Source: Caloramator mitchellensis
Lineage (GTDB): Bacteria > Bacillota > Clostridia > Clostridiales > Caloramatoraceae
Length of the DNA stretch: 64,000 nt
Assembly: GCF_001440545.1 (NCBI RefSeq)
Contig: NZ_LKHP01000001.1
Location: 1 to 64,000 of the forward strand
Reading direction: 5' to 3'
Made by a program: the position numbers and the translations under genes. Shown here one piece after another: positions 16,958 to 26,034 of this stretch. Under the pieces are notes generated by a model. That model saw only the letters and a program-made list of their open reading frames with translations. It was not told the DNA's origin and did not search any database. The first letter of the stretch is position 1. Each line of letters opens with the position of its first letter.

Positions 16958-17367
16958 ATATTTTGCTTTATATCCGTAACAATGTCCTCAATCATATCTT
17001 TGATTTGAAGATTAGCAGTATATGGAATATATAAACCGTGTTTTTGCAGAGGAATAATATATTTTTTGCAATTCATTTTTATTATAGAATTTGAAACAGC
17101 AGATGTAATTTCTCCATTAATACCACCACTAATCAAAATACCTATAGGCCCAATTATTGCATCTACATTTTGCCTGATACAGAAATCAATAATTTCATTT
17201 TCACCGCAAAAACCTTCATTAGCCCCAGCTTTTAGCATATTCTGTGTTGCTGTGATGTTAGTTCCTAGTGCGATTATATATATTTTATTTTTAAATTCTT
17301 TCCTAAATCTTTTGATAACTGTTTGACCTATTCCAGCACCTTGAGCATCAATTACTGCGATTTTCAT
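16954..17367 (-). CDS. DUF3842 family protein
   Basis: The 137-residue protein starts MKIAVIDAQGAGIGQTVIKRF, a Rossmann-like glycine-rich opening, and contains ALGTNITATQNMLKAGANEGFCGENEI and IGPIGILISGGINGEITSAVSNSI. This is the DUF3842 pattern, known mainly from Firmicutes and of unknown function. It ends against cbiO with the stop codons sharing TTAA. Being beside a metal transporter hints at a metal- or corrinoid-related role, but that is only context. The start follows GGGAGG on the minus strand. Confidence 0.85.
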   Translation of the reverse strand: MKIAVIDAQGAGIGQTVIKRFRKEFKNKIYIIALGTNITATQNMLKAGANEGFCGENEIIDFCIRQNVDAIIGPIGILISGGINGEITSAVSNSIIKMNCKKYIIPLQKHGLYIPYTANLQIKDMIEDIVTDIKQNI

Positions 17368-17467
17368 GTTAAACCTCCCAAGTTAAAATAATACAATAAC
17401 AGTATAATACAACTTTGAACATCCTAGTACAACAATAAATTTTATCATAATTGCATAAATAAAAAAA

Positions 17468-17494
17468 TGCACAATATCTTTTGAATATTGTGCA
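17468..17494 (-). terminator. Rho-independent terminator after pgmB
   Basis: TGCACAATAT and ATATTGTGCA form a perfect 10-bp stem. On the minus strand the stem is followed by TTTTTTT. Confidence 0.85.
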
Positions 17495-17510
17495 CTTACA
17501 TATCTTATAG

Positions 17511-18155
17511 CTAGAATTCTAAAATTGATAAGTCTATCCCTTCAAATCCTGATATAACCTTATCAGAATCTTTTAATATTTCATCGGAACCAACGCCTAT
17601 GACTCTCATGTTGGCATTTTTCGCAGCTTCAATCCCTGCTACAGCATCTTCAAAAACAATACATTCATATGGTTCCAAACCAAGTTCTTCGGCAGCCTTT
17701 AAAAAAACTTCAGGGTCTGGCTTAGCTTTAGTAACTTTATTTCCGTCAATTATGGCATCAAAATATTTTTTTAGATTAGTGTTTTCAAGTATTATACCTG
17801 CATTTTTGCTAACTGAACCTAGTGCAATTTTAATTCCATTTTTCTTTAAATTAGTAATAAATTCTTTTACGCCAGGTAGTATTTCACTTTCATCCATCTT
17901 GGAAATATATTCAACATACCAATTGTTTTTCTTTTCTGCCAGTTTTTCTTTTATTTCTTCGTCAAAATTCATGTTTCCGATTTCTAAAAGAATTTCGAGT
18001 GATTTCATTCTGCTAACGCCCTTTAGTCTTTCATTGTCTTTTTCAGTAAATTCAAATCCAAGTTCGTTTGCTAGCCTTTTCCATGCAAGATAATGATATT
18101 TAGCTGTATCAACAACAACACCATCTAAATCAAAAATACATCCCTTTATAGTCAT
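17511..18155 (-). CDS. pgmB: Beta-phosphoglucomutase
   Basis: The 214-residue HAD-family enzyme interconverts beta-glucose 1-phosphate and glucose 6-phosphate. The nucleophile loop is IFDLDGVVVDT with Asp9 and Asp11, followed by the mutase-specific KGVSRMKSLEILL cap region, the ALGSVSKNA loop, KAKPDPEVFLKAAEELG and VFEDAVAGIEAAKNANM. The combination is specific for beta-phosphoglucomutase rather than a general phosphatase. It is divergent from a GH65 phosphorylase, which would supply beta-glucose 1-phosphate. The shared intergenic region has LacI/CcpA-like sites. Confidence 0.93.
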   Translation of the reverse strand: MTIKGCIFDLDGVVVDTAKYHYLAWKRLANELGFEFTEKDNERLKGVSRMKSLEILLEIGNMNFDEEIKEKLAEKKNNWYVEYISKMDESEILPGVKEFITNLKKNGIKIALGSVSKNAGIILENTNLKKYFDAIIDGNKVTKAKPDPEVFLKAAEELGLEPYECIVFEDAVAGIEAAKNANMRVIGVGSDEILKDSDKVISGFEGIDLSILEF

Positions 18156-18197
18156 AAATTATGTCTCCTTTCTTATGTATTTCAAAAAAGATTATAA

Positions 18198-18211
18198 CAA
18201 AAACGTTTTAG
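18198..18211. promoter_or_regulatory. LacI/CcpA-like operator 1 in the pgmB - GH65 intergenic region
   Basis: AAAACGTTTT, a perfect palindrome around CG at 18200-18209, close to the pgmB start. It matches about 10 of 14 positions of the cre consensus as I aligned it by eye. Confidence 0.45.
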
Positions 18212-18265
18212 TCTAAAAAGCAATAAAATAGACGAAAAAGAGGTAAAAATACATAAAAAATAATA

Positions 18266-18317
18266 TTGCAAAATTAACAAAATTTTCTTATAATAAAATT
18301 AACGAAAACGATTACGG
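18266..18317 (+). promoter_or_regulatory. GH65 promoter with overlapping LacI/CcpA-like operator 2
   Basis: TTGCAA (18266-18271), 17 bases, then TATAAT (18289-18294). CGAAAACGATTACG at 18303-18316 lies over the predicted start of transcription, where a repressor would block it. The operator shares AAACGATT with the site before the maltosyltransferase. Confidence 0.6.
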
Positions 18318-18337
18318 AAATTTTAGGAGGTTTTTAA

Positions 18338-20617
18338 ATGGTAAAATTGTGGGAGATAAATTTGAATAATTATGATTGGAAAAACAATAGAAAATATGAA
18401 ACTATATTCACGCTTGCTAATGGATACAGGGGTTTCAGGGGAATACAGGACTTTTCGAAAAGGTATGAATGTGGAAATTTTATAGCTGGAATATTCGACA
18501 AGAACGATGCACAGGTTACTGAGATAGTTAACTGCCAAAATCCTCTGTTATTAAACATATATTTTGACAATGAATTGGTTGATATAGATACTTCAGAAGT
18601 AATAAATTTTGAAAGAAAGCTCAACATGAAGGAAGGAGTGTTATATTCTACATATTCACTTAAATTGCCATCGGGTAGGATGGTTAAAATAGATAAAGAG
18701 AGATTTGTGAGCAGAAATAATGTCCATAGATACGGTGAAAAAATAAAGATAAAACCTTTAAACTTTTCAGGGAAGATGTTTGTAGAAAACTTAATAGATG
18801 GTTCAGTAACAAATAGCACATATGACCCTTATAATCGTTCTAAACATATAAGAGTTGAAAAAGCATTAGATTTAAAGCCGGGTATACTTTTGAGCACAAA
18901 GACAATTGATAAAGGGATTGAAATAGTAGAAGCAACTACGATTTATGCAGAATGTGAAGGGGAAAATATATTTAAATCCAGAAAATTCAGCAACTTTGGT
19001 GAAGTATCGAGGGAAGTTTACGAGGCGTTTGTAAAAGAAGGAAAAGAATTTGTTCTGTTCAAATATGGGACAACCTTTACATCCAGGGATTCAAATCTTG
19101 ATTTGATTAATTTAACCAAAGTTGAACTCGATGAATTCTTGAAACAGGGATATGAAGATGAAAAACAAAAGCATATTAATGTATGGGAAGAATTATGGAA
19201 TAAGATTGATATACAGATTAATGGAGATGAAGCAGCTCAGATAGGAATTAGATTTAATCTGTTTCAATTAGCTTCTTCTGCTTATGAAGGGGACACAAGA
19301 GTTAGTATAGCGGCTAAAGCTCTTCATGGTGAAGGATATAAAGGACATGTTTTTTGGGATACTGAAACTTTTATGCTGCCGTTCTTTATTTATACAAATC
19401 CCAAAGTAGCAAGAGCATTACTTATGTATAGATATAATACTCTTGACGGTGCCAGAAAAAATGCAAAGATGAATGGCTATAAAGGAGCTCAATTTCCTTG
19501 GGAGTCTGCTGACGACGGTTTAGAAGTTACACCTAAGTGGGGCTTTGGATATAATGGTGAACCTATCAGAATTTGGACTGGTGAAGAAGAATTCCATATA
19601 AACGCAGATATTTCATTTGCAGTATGGGAATATTATAGAGCAACAGGCGACGAAGATTTTTGGCTAAATTACGGCATAGAGATAATACTTGATACAGCAA
19701 AGTTCTGGAACAGCAGATTGGAATACAATAAGGAATACGATAGATACGAAATAAATAAAGTGATAGGGCCTGATGAGTTCCATGAACATGTGAATAACAA
19801 TGTATTTACTAATTATTTGGCTAAATGGAATATGAAGAAGGCTGTTGAGGTTGCAAAGCAACTTAATCAAATCAACTTAAACAAATATAGGGCATTGTGC
19901 AACAATTTATGTTTGTCTGAAATTGATTTTAATGAATGGGAAAATAGGTTAAATAAAATTTATATACCTATGGCGAAGGATGGCAAGTTAATAGAACAAT
20001 TTGAGGGCTATTTCGAATTAGCAGATATTCCCATAACAAAATATGACTCTAATGGAATGCCAAAATGGCCGGACCTGAAGGGATTAAAACTTCATGATAC
20101 TCAGCTTATAAAACAGGCAGATATTGTAATGCTGATGCTAATGCTTGAGGATGAATTCAGCGATGAAGTTAAGAAAATAAACTATGAATACTATGAAAAA
20201 AGAACTATGCACAAATCCTCATTAAGTCCGTCTATGTATTCAATTATGGGTCTTAAAGTTGGGGATAGGCAAAATTCATACAAGTATTTTATGAAAACAA
20301 TTTACACCGACATTGAAGATAATCAAGGGAATGCCGCGCATGGCTTACATGCAGCATCAACTGGAGGGTCGTGGCAAAGTGCAGTATTTGGATTTGGAGG
20401 ATTCAGTATCGATAACGAAGAAATCCCAAACTTTAACCCATGGATTCCTGAAAATTGGAATGAATTTTCCTATAAATTAAATTGGAAGGGCACTGAATTA
20501 AGGATAACGATTGATAAGGAGAAGGTTGGGGTAAGAGCAGATAATGATATTTTAGTTAAGATTTATGGAAATAAATTCAATTTAGTAAAAGATGAAGAGA
20601 TTTTTGTAAGTAGATGA
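18338..20617 (+). CDS. GH65 alpha-glucoside phosphorylase (kojibiose/trehalose/maltose phosphorylase family)
   Basis: The 759-residue protein has the full GH65 layout: N-terminal beta-sandwich, linker, (alpha/alpha)6 catalytic barrel and C-terminal domain. Key motifs are GHVFWDTETFMLPFF, KGAQFPWESADDGLE, and VIGPDEFHEHVNNN, where Glu480 aligns with the family's general acid. GH65 enzymes invert the bond, releasing beta-glucose 1-phosphate, which fits the divergent pgmB. Which disaccharide is used (kojibiose, nigerose, trehalose or maltose) cannot be decided by eye. AGGAGG precedes the ATG. It likely leads the operon with the LacI regulator and sugar importer. Confidence 0.92.
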   Translation: MVKLWEINLNNYDWKNNRKYETIFTLANGYRGFRGIQDFSKRYECGNFIAGIFDKNDAQVTEIVNCQNPLLLNIYFDNELVDIDTSEVINFERKLNMKEGVLYSTYSLKLPSGRMVKIDKERFVSRNNVHRYGEKIKIKPLNFSGKMFVENLIDGSVTNSTYDPYNRSKHIRVEKALDLKPGILLSTKTIDKGIEIVEATTIYAECEGENIFKSRKFSNFGEVSREVYEAFVKEGKEFVLFKYGTTFTSRDSNLDLINLTKVELDEFLKQGYEDEKQKHINVWEELWNKIDIQINGDEAAQIGIRFNLFQLASSAYEGDTRVSIAAKALHGEGYKGHVFWDTETFMLPFFIYTNPKVARALLMYRYNTLDGARKNAKMNGYKGAQFPWESADDGLEVTPKWGFGYNGEPIRIWTGEEEFHINADISFAVWEYYRATGDEDFWLNYGIEIILDTAKFWNSRLEYNKEYDRYEINKVIGPDEFHEHVNNNVFTNYLAKWNMKKAVEVAKQLNQINLNKYRALCNNLCLSEIDFNEWENRLNKIYIPMAKDGKLIEQFEGYFELADIPITKYDSNGMPKWPDLKGLKLHDTQLIKQADIVMLMLMLEDEFSDEVKKINYEYYEKRTMHKSSLSPSMYSIMGLKVGDRQNSYKYFMKTIYTDIEDNQGNAAHGLHAASTGGSWQSAVFGFGGFSIDNEEIPNFNPWIPENWNEFSYKLNWKGTELRITIDKEKVGVRADNDILVKIYGNKFNLVKDEEIFVSR

Positions 20618-20688
20618 TAAAAAAGGTGCTTACAGTTTTTAAATAGATTTTTCAAAATTAACTCGCTGCGGCGAAAATGGAGGGAAAT

Positions 20689-21711
20689 ATGGATAAGAAT
20701 ATAACAATTAAAGATGTTGCTAAAAAGGCGGGTGTTTCTGTAAGCACTGTCTCAAGAGCATTTAACAATTATAGCGATATCAATGCAGAAACAAGGGAAT
20801 ATATACTTAAAATTGCAGATGAATTGGGATACAAGCCCAATATCGTTGCTAAAAGCTTAAGTTCAAATAAAAATTTCAGATTGGGAATGCTGGTTGAAGA
20901 CTATGACTTAACTGGAATGTTGAATCCTTTGGTTTTTCAAATGCTTATGGCTTTTAAGAATACTGCTGATAAACAGGGATTTGAAACAGTCCTACTTTCA
21001 ACAAGTTCAGACATGCAAAAGACGCAGAACCTTAAAAAACTTTATACTGAAAAACAACTTGATGGAGCCTTTATAATGGGTTTAAAACTAACAGATGATT
21101 ACTATAAAGAACTCAGCGAATTTGAACTCCCATGTGTATTATATGACATTCATATAAATAATCCAAACGTAGGGTGCGTAGGTGTAGATAATATTAAAGG
21201 CGCATTTTTAGCAGTTGAACATTTGATTAAATTAGGACACAAAAAAATTGCTATGATAAATGGTCATAAGGATGCTTTTGTAAGTTTTGAAAGATTAGAT
21301 GGATACTTACTTGCGTTAAATAGATATGGAATAAATATAGAGCAGGAATTAGTTGTAAATGCTGATTTTACTGATCAAGGAGCAGCAAAAACGGCAGAGG
21401 AATTGATAAAAAAACACAACGACATAACTGCTATTTTCTGTGCCAGCGACCTTATGGCAATTGGAGCAATAAATGCGTTAAGCAATATAGGTTATTCTAT
21501 TCCAGAAGATATCTCGATTGTTGGATTTGATGACTTGTATTTAGCGCAGCTTTCAAATCCAAAGCTTACAACAATAAAGCAGGATACTACGCTGATTGGG
21601 GAGTCGGCAGCTAATATATTAATTAATTTGATTTCTGGTCAAAGAATAGGAAGGGTTGTTATTCAACCTGAGCTTATTGTTAGAGAATCGACAGCTAAAT
21701 CATCAGTTTAA
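20689..21711 (+). CDS. LacI-family transcriptional regulator
   Basis: The 340-residue regulator begins with the LacI helix-turn-helix, ITIKDVAKKAGVSVSTVSRAFNNYSDINAETREYILKIADELGYKPNIVAKSL at about residues 4-57, then a periplasmic-binding-protein-like sensor with IFCASDLMAIGAINAL and VGFDDLYLAQLSNPKLTTIKQD. ATG 20689 is preferred to an in-frame ATG at 20677, because GGAGGG lies between them. It sits between the phosphorylase and the importer and probably represses both and pgmB through the CG-centred operators near 18200 and 18310. Confidence 0.93.
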   Translation: MDKNITIKDVAKKAGVSVSTVSRAFNNYSDINAETREYILKIADELGYKPNIVAKSLSSNKNFRLGMLVEDYDLTGMLNPLVFQMLMAFKNTADKQGFETVLLSTSSDMQKTQNLKKLYTEKQLDGAFIMGLKLTDDYYKELSEFELPCVLYDIHINNPNVGCVGVDNIKGAFLAVEHLIKLGHKKIAMINGHKDAFVSFERLDGYLLALNRYGINIEQELVVNADFTDQGAAKTAEELIKKHNDITAIFCASDLMAIGAINALSNIGYSIPEDISIVGFDDLYLAQLSNPKLTTIKQDTTLIGESAANILINLISGQRIGRVVIQPELIVRESTAKSSV

Positions 21712-21749
21712 AACCCGAAGGGGTTAAAATATTATAAAGGGGGATCCAT

Positions 21750-22961
21750 ATGAAAAAACTTATTTCACTACTAATGACTTTTGTCTTAGTTGTTGGATTG
21801 TTTGCAGGCTTTAGTTTAAATTCAGAACCTGCAAATGCAGCATCAAAAACTGTAATTAAGTTGGGATGTTGGGGCTCTTCACCAGCTGAAACAGAACTCC
21901 TGGACAACCAAATTAAGGAGTTTGAAAAACTTTATCCAAACATTAAAATCGAAAAACAGGTTATCACAGGTGACTACAATCAACAAATGCAGGTTAAATT
22001 TGCTTCAAGGACTGAACCTGATGTGTTTTATCTTGACGTTTCACTTGCACCAGCATATATGGCTAAAAATGTAATTGAGCCATTAGATAAGTATATCGAT
22101 AAGAATGATGTTAAGGATTTTGAAACATCATTGCTTAACGGATTTACAAGAAATGGTAAGATATATGGTTTGCCAAAGGACTACAATACATTAGCAATTT
22201 TCTATAATAAGGATATGTTTAAGGAAGCCGGTATAACTAAAGCTCCAACAACTTGGAAGGAATTAGAAGAAGCAGCAAAGAAGCTGACAAAGGATGGAGT
22301 AAAGGGTATGGCTCTATCAATTGATGCTGCAAGATTTATTCCGTTTATGTTCCAGGCAGGAGCTCAAATAAATAATGGAGATAAGCCTGTATTCAATACA
22401 CCACAAGCTGCAAAGGGTTTGGATTTTTATGTATCACTATTGAAAAAGGGTTATGCAGCAACTCCAAAGGAACTTGGAGTAGGCTGGAATGGTGATGCCC
22501 TTGCTCAAAAGAAAGCAGCGATGGTTATAGAAGGTGGATGGATGATTCCGTTTATGAAGGATGCTGCACCTGATGTAAACTATGGAATAGCAAAATTGCC
22601 AAAGGGAGACAAAGAAGGAGATTTAGTATTTACAGTTGCATACGTTATGAGTGCTCGTTCAAAGCATAAGGCAGAAGCAGCTGAGGTTATAAAATTCTTA
22701 ACAGGAAGGCAGGCGCTTTTAATGACAGCAGAAAGCGGACTTGCAATTCCATCGAGAAAATCTATGGGTGGAGTTTACACTCAAAAATATCCAGAAAGAA
22801 AACCATTAGTTGACATGGTAAGATATTCAAAAGTTTATCAATTTGGATTAAAGGGTGCAAAGATACTTGATTCATTAACAAAAGCATGTGAAAAATTGTA
22901 TTACAAGAAAGTAAAAGATGCAAGAACAGCATTAGAACAAGCAGTAAAAGAAATTAAATAA
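21750..22961 (+). CDS. Extracellular sugar-binding protein of an ABC importer
   Basis: The 403-residue protein is a family-1 type solute-binding protein with a signal peptide (MKKLISLLMTFVLVVGLFAG then ANA/AS). The mature part contains VIKLGCWGSSPAETELLDNQIKEFEKLYPNIKIEKQ and IYGLPKDYNTLAIFYNKDMFKEAGI, typical of maltose/oligosaccharide binders. It would deliver an oligosaccharide to the two permeases that follow. Unlike most Gram-positive binding proteins there is no lipobox cysteine after the hydrophobic core; the only nearby Cys is in KLGC well past the cleavage site. No ATPase gene is present, so a shared MsmX-type ATPase is likely. Confidence 0.9.
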   Translation: MKKLISLLMTFVLVVGLFAGFSLNSEPANAASKTVIKLGCWGSSPAETELLDNQIKEFEKLYPNIKIEKQVITGDYNQQMQVKFASRTEPDVFYLDVSLAPAYMAKNVIEPLDKYIDKNDVKDFETSLLNGFTRNGKIYGLPKDYNTLAIFYNKDMFKEAGITKAPTTWKELEEAAKKLTKDGVKGMALSIDAARFIPFMFQAGAQINNGDKPVFNTPQAAKGLDFYVSLLKKGYAATPKELGVGWNGDALAQKKAAMVIEGGWMIPFMKDAAPDVNYGIAKLPKGDKEGDLVFTVAYVMSARSKHKAEAAEVIKFLTGRQALLMTAESGLAIPSRKSMGGVYTQKYPERKPLVDMVRYSKVYQFGLKGAKILDSLTKACEKLYYKKVKDARTALEQAVKEIK

Positions 22962-22990
22962 GGGAAGCGGAATTCCGCTTCCCATTTTTA
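22962..22990 (+). promoter_or_regulatory. Perfect palindromic hairpin between binding-protein and permease genes
   Basis: GGGAAGCGGAA and TTCCGCTTCCC form an uninterrupted 22-bp palindrome (22962-22983) followed by ATTTTTA, directly after the stop codon. It could be a partial terminator or an RNA-stabilising hairpin that lowers permease relative to binding protein. Confidence 0.6.
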
Positions 22991-23004
22991 AAGGGGGTTA
23001 TTTG

Positions 23005-23949
23005 ATGAACCTGCAATTAGAGACAAAGAACAATTTTAAAAAAAATGTAATGACTATGAAAAAATTAAAAAGAAGAGAGCGGGTGGACGGATGGCTATTT
23101 GTAACTCCATTTGTTATATCTGCAGCTGTATTTTTTATAGGACCTTTGCTTGTAGCATTTATGTTAAGCTTTAAAGAATATTCTTATTTAGATATGATAA
23201 GCATGTTTGAAGCACCATGGGTTGGATTTGCTAATTATTTGAACGCTTTTCAGGATTCCACATTTTTAAAGGCATTATTGAATACTTCTATTTATTCACT
23301 TGGAGTAGTTCCGATTCAATTAACAATAGCGTTATTATTAGCTCTAATAGTTGATTCAAATTTAAAAGGAAAAACTTTTTTTAGAGTAGCCTATTATATT
23401 CCAACTGTGACTTCAACAGTTGCAGTTTCTGTAATGTTTATGTTTATTTTCAAAACCGATGGAATATTGAATAGGATTTTAGCTATATTCAATTTGCCAG
23501 CCTATAACTGGTTTGGGGATACAAGGCTTGCACTTCCTTCTATTATGATGATGGCAATTTGGTCTTCGGTGGGTTTATATATGGTAATTTTTCTTGCAGG
23601 ACTTCAGGATATACCAACTTCATTATATGAAGCTGCAAGAATTGATGGTGCAAACAAACTTCAGGAAGTTTTATATATAACAATACCTTTGTTAAAACCA
23701 ACTATATTTTTTAATCTTGTTGTTTCATTAATAGGAACATTTCAGGTATTCGACCAAGCGTATGTTGTTTCAAATGGGACGGGTGGACCACTTGATTCAA
23801 CAATGACAGTAGTATTATATTTATACAACACTGGATTTAGAGATTTTCAGATGGGTTACGCAAGCGCTATAGCCTTTATACTTTTTGCAATAATATTTAT
23901 CTTGACGCTTATACAAAGAAAATTTTTTGGTGAGGAAACTGAATTTTGA
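23005..23949 (+). CDS. Sugar ABC transporter permease, MalF-like
   Basis: The 314-residue protein has six main hydrophobic segments and the permease coupling motif EAARIDGANKLQEVLYITIPLLKPTIFFN near residues 209-237, the EAA loop of carbohydrate importers. The N-terminus is MalF/UgpA-like (GWLFVTPFVISAAVFFIGPLLVAFMLSF). ATG 23005 follows AAGGGGG. It pairs with the next permease. Confidence 0.92.
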   Translation: MNLQLETKNNFKKNVMTMKKLKRRERVDGWLFVTPFVISAAVFFIGPLLVAFMLSFKEYSYLDMISMFEAPWVGFANYLNAFQDSTFLKALLNTSIYSLGVVPIQLTIALLLALIVDSNLKGKTFFRVAYYIPTVTSTVAVSVMFMFIFKTDGILNRILAIFNLPAYNWFGDTRLALPSIMMMAIWSSVGLYMVIFLAGLQDIPTSLYEAARIDGANKLQEVLYITIPLLKPTIFFNLVVSLIGTFQVFDQAYVVSNGTGGPLDSTMTVVLYLYNTGFRDFQMGYASAIAFILFAIIFILTLIQRKFFGEETEF

Positions 23950-23958
23950 GGTGATAAA

Positions 23959-24780
23959 ATGAATAGAAAATTGTCTGTTTCAAAGCTGATTTTTTATATT
24001 GTTTTGATTGGTTATGCAATTATATGCTTAGGTCCTTTTTTATGGAGTTTTATTACTTCTTTTAAACCAACAAGCGAGATTAATAATTTTAATATTAACT
24101 TTAAAACTTTATCAGCTAAAAATTATGTATTCTTGTGGAAGGAATTCCCTTTTGCAAGATGGGTTTTTAATAGCATTTATGTTGCACTTATTGTAACCTT
24201 TGGTAATTTATTGTTTAACTCTATGGCAGGATATGCTCTTGCAAGAATTAATTTCCCAGGAAAAAAAGTATTATTTTTCGCCATACTTGGTATGATGATG
24301 GTTCCAGGGCAAGTTGTAATGGTTCCTACTTTTATTTTATTATCAAAGCTAGGGTGGGTTAACACCTACAAAGGGCTTACAATTCCTTTTTTAACAAGTC
24401 TATTTGGAATCTTCTTGATGAGACAGTTTTTTACTTCAATTCCAAAGGCCATAGAGGAATCTGCTATGATAGATGGTCTAAGCCGATTTGGAATATTCTT
24501 TAGAATAGTTTTACCACTTGCAAGACCAGCTCTTTCAACACAATTTATTTTAATGTTTACAGGCAACTGGAATAGTTTCTTATGGCCAAGTTTACTTGCA
24601 CAATCTGAGGAAATGTTTACTCTACCTGTTGGACTTAATTCATTTTATGGTCAATATTATCAATTTTGGGATCAAGTATTAGCAGGAGTGATGATACTTT
24701 CAATTCCAACAATTCTAATATTCTTGATTTTCCAAAGAAATTTTATAAAGGGAATTGCTACAACTGGTTTAAAAGAATAG
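23959..24780 (+). CDS. Sugar ABC transporter permease, MalG-like
   Basis: The 273-residue protein has six hydrophobic segments and the EAA loop EESAMIDGLSRFGIFFRIVLPLARPALST near residues 167-195. The C-terminus NFIKGIATTGLKE is typical of MalG-type subunits. It starts 9 bp behind its partner with GAGGTGAT. A strong terminator closes the operon. Confidence 0.92.
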   Translation: MNRKLSVSKLIFYIVLIGYAIICLGPFLWSFITSFKPTSEINNFNINFKTLSAKNYVFLWKEFPFARWVFNSIYVALIVTFGNLLFNSMAGYALARINFPGKKVLFFAILGMMMVPGQVVMVPTFILLSKLGWVNTYKGLTIPFLTSLFGIFLMRQFFTSIPKAIEESAMIDGLSRFGIFFRIVLPLARPALSTQFILMFTGNWNSFLWPSLLAQSEEMFTLPVGLNSFYGQYYQFWDQVLAGVMILSIPTILIFLIFQRNFIKGIATTGLKE

Positions 24781-24800
24781 AATCATGATACCCCCCTCTC

Positions 24801-24823
24801 AAACGCCTTTAAGGCGTTTTTTT
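24801..24823 (+). terminator. Rho-independent terminator of the sugar importer operon
   Basis: AAACGCCTT pairs with AAGGCGTTT, followed by a run of T residues. Confidence 0.88.
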
Positions 24824-24914
24824 ATTGCAAAAATTTATTAGTTATTATAAAATTTAAATAATTTCAAAAAATGAAAAAATGTTAATTAAAAAATTCAATA
24901 AAGTAGGTGATAAC

Positions 24915-26021
24915 TTGAACAGAAGTGAATATTTTAAGGATAAAAAGAGAGTGGTTATTAAAATTGGCTCATCGACGCTGACACACAGCAATGGCTTACC
25001 TAATTATGATATGATGGAAAAATTAATAAGACAGATTGCAGATTTAAAAAATGCAGGTTATGAAATAATAATTGTTACATCTGGAGCAATTGGAGCTGGT
25101 ATGGCAAAGTTGAAATTAAAGCAAAGGCCAAAAACAATTCCAGAAAAGCAAGCCTGCGCTGCTGTTGGACAAGGACTTTTGATGCACATTTATGAAAAGA
25201 TTTTTTCAGAGTATGGCATTATAGTTGGTCAGATACTTCTAACAAGGGAGGATATTAATAATAGAATTAGGTTTTTGAATGCAAGGAATTCTATATTTAG
25301 CTTACTGAAAAATGGAATAGTTCCAATTATAAACGAAAATGATGCTGTAGCTGTTGATGAAATAAAAATTGGAGATAACGATACACTATCGGCACTAGTT
25401 TCCATACTCGTGGAAGGTGATTTGTTAATTATTTTATCTGATATTGAAGGACTTTATAATAAAAACCCTTTAATATATCCTGATGCAGAATTGATTTCTA
25501 CTGTAGAAAGTATTGACGAATCGATAATAAATATAGCAGGAGGAGCTGGGTCTAAACTTGGAACAGGGGGGATGGCGACTAAAATTGAAGCAGCAAAAAT
25601 TGCGCTTTCATCTGGAATTTCTATGATTATCGCAAAAGGAAGCAATGATAGAGTTTTATATAGAATACTTAAAGGTGAAAATATAGGGACTATATTTTTG
25701 AGCAGTGAAGAAAAGTTGAACTTAAGAAAAAGATGGATTGCTTTTGGAAGTAAGATAAAGGGTAAAATTATTATAGACGATGGGGCAGTAAAAGCACTTG
25801 TTAACCAGAATAAGAGTCTGCTAAAAACTGGGATAAAAACAATAGAAGGAAATTTCTCTTCAGGTGATAGTGTAGCTGTATTAGATTTGGAGGGAAATGA
25901 AATAGCAAAGGGGCTAGTTAATTTTTCAGCGTTGGAATTGCTAGAAATAATAAATTCTGATAAAAAAAATAATCAAAATTATAAGGAAGTAATCCATAGG
26001 GATAATATGGTTATTTTATAA
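24915..26021 (+). CDS. proB: Glutamate 5-kinase
   Basis: The 368-residue enzyme phosphorylates glutamate in the first step of proline synthesis. It has the amino-acid kinase fold (VVIKIGSSTLTH, IIIVTSGAIGAGMAKL, PIINENDAVAVDEIKIGDNDTLSALV, LLIILSDIEGLYNKNP, GTGGMATKIEAAKIA) and a C-terminal PUA domain from about residue 280. A TTG start at 24915 is chosen, as TAGGTGAT lies 6-8 bp before it; the in-frame ATG at 24879 has no ribosome site. The proA gene follows 13 bp later. Confidence 0.94.
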   Translation: MNRSEYFKDKKRVVIKIGSSTLTHSNGLPNYDMMEKLIRQIADLKNAGYEIIIVTSGAIGAGMAKLKLKQRPKTIPEKQACAAVGQGLLMHIYEKIFSEYGIIVGQILLTREDINNRIRFLNARNSIFSLLKNGIVPIINENDAVAVDEIKIGDNDTLSALVSILVEGDLLIILSDIEGLYNKNPLIYPDAELISTVESIDESIINIAGGAGSKLGTGGMATKIEAAKIALSSGISMIIAKGSNDRVLYRILKGENIGTIFLSSEEKLNLRKRWIAFGSKIKGKIIIDDGAVKALVNQNKSLLKTGIKTIEGNFSSGDSVAVLDLEGNEIAKGLVNFSALELLEIINSDKKNNQNYKEVIHRDNMVIL

Positions 26022-26034
26022 GGAGTGAAGGATT

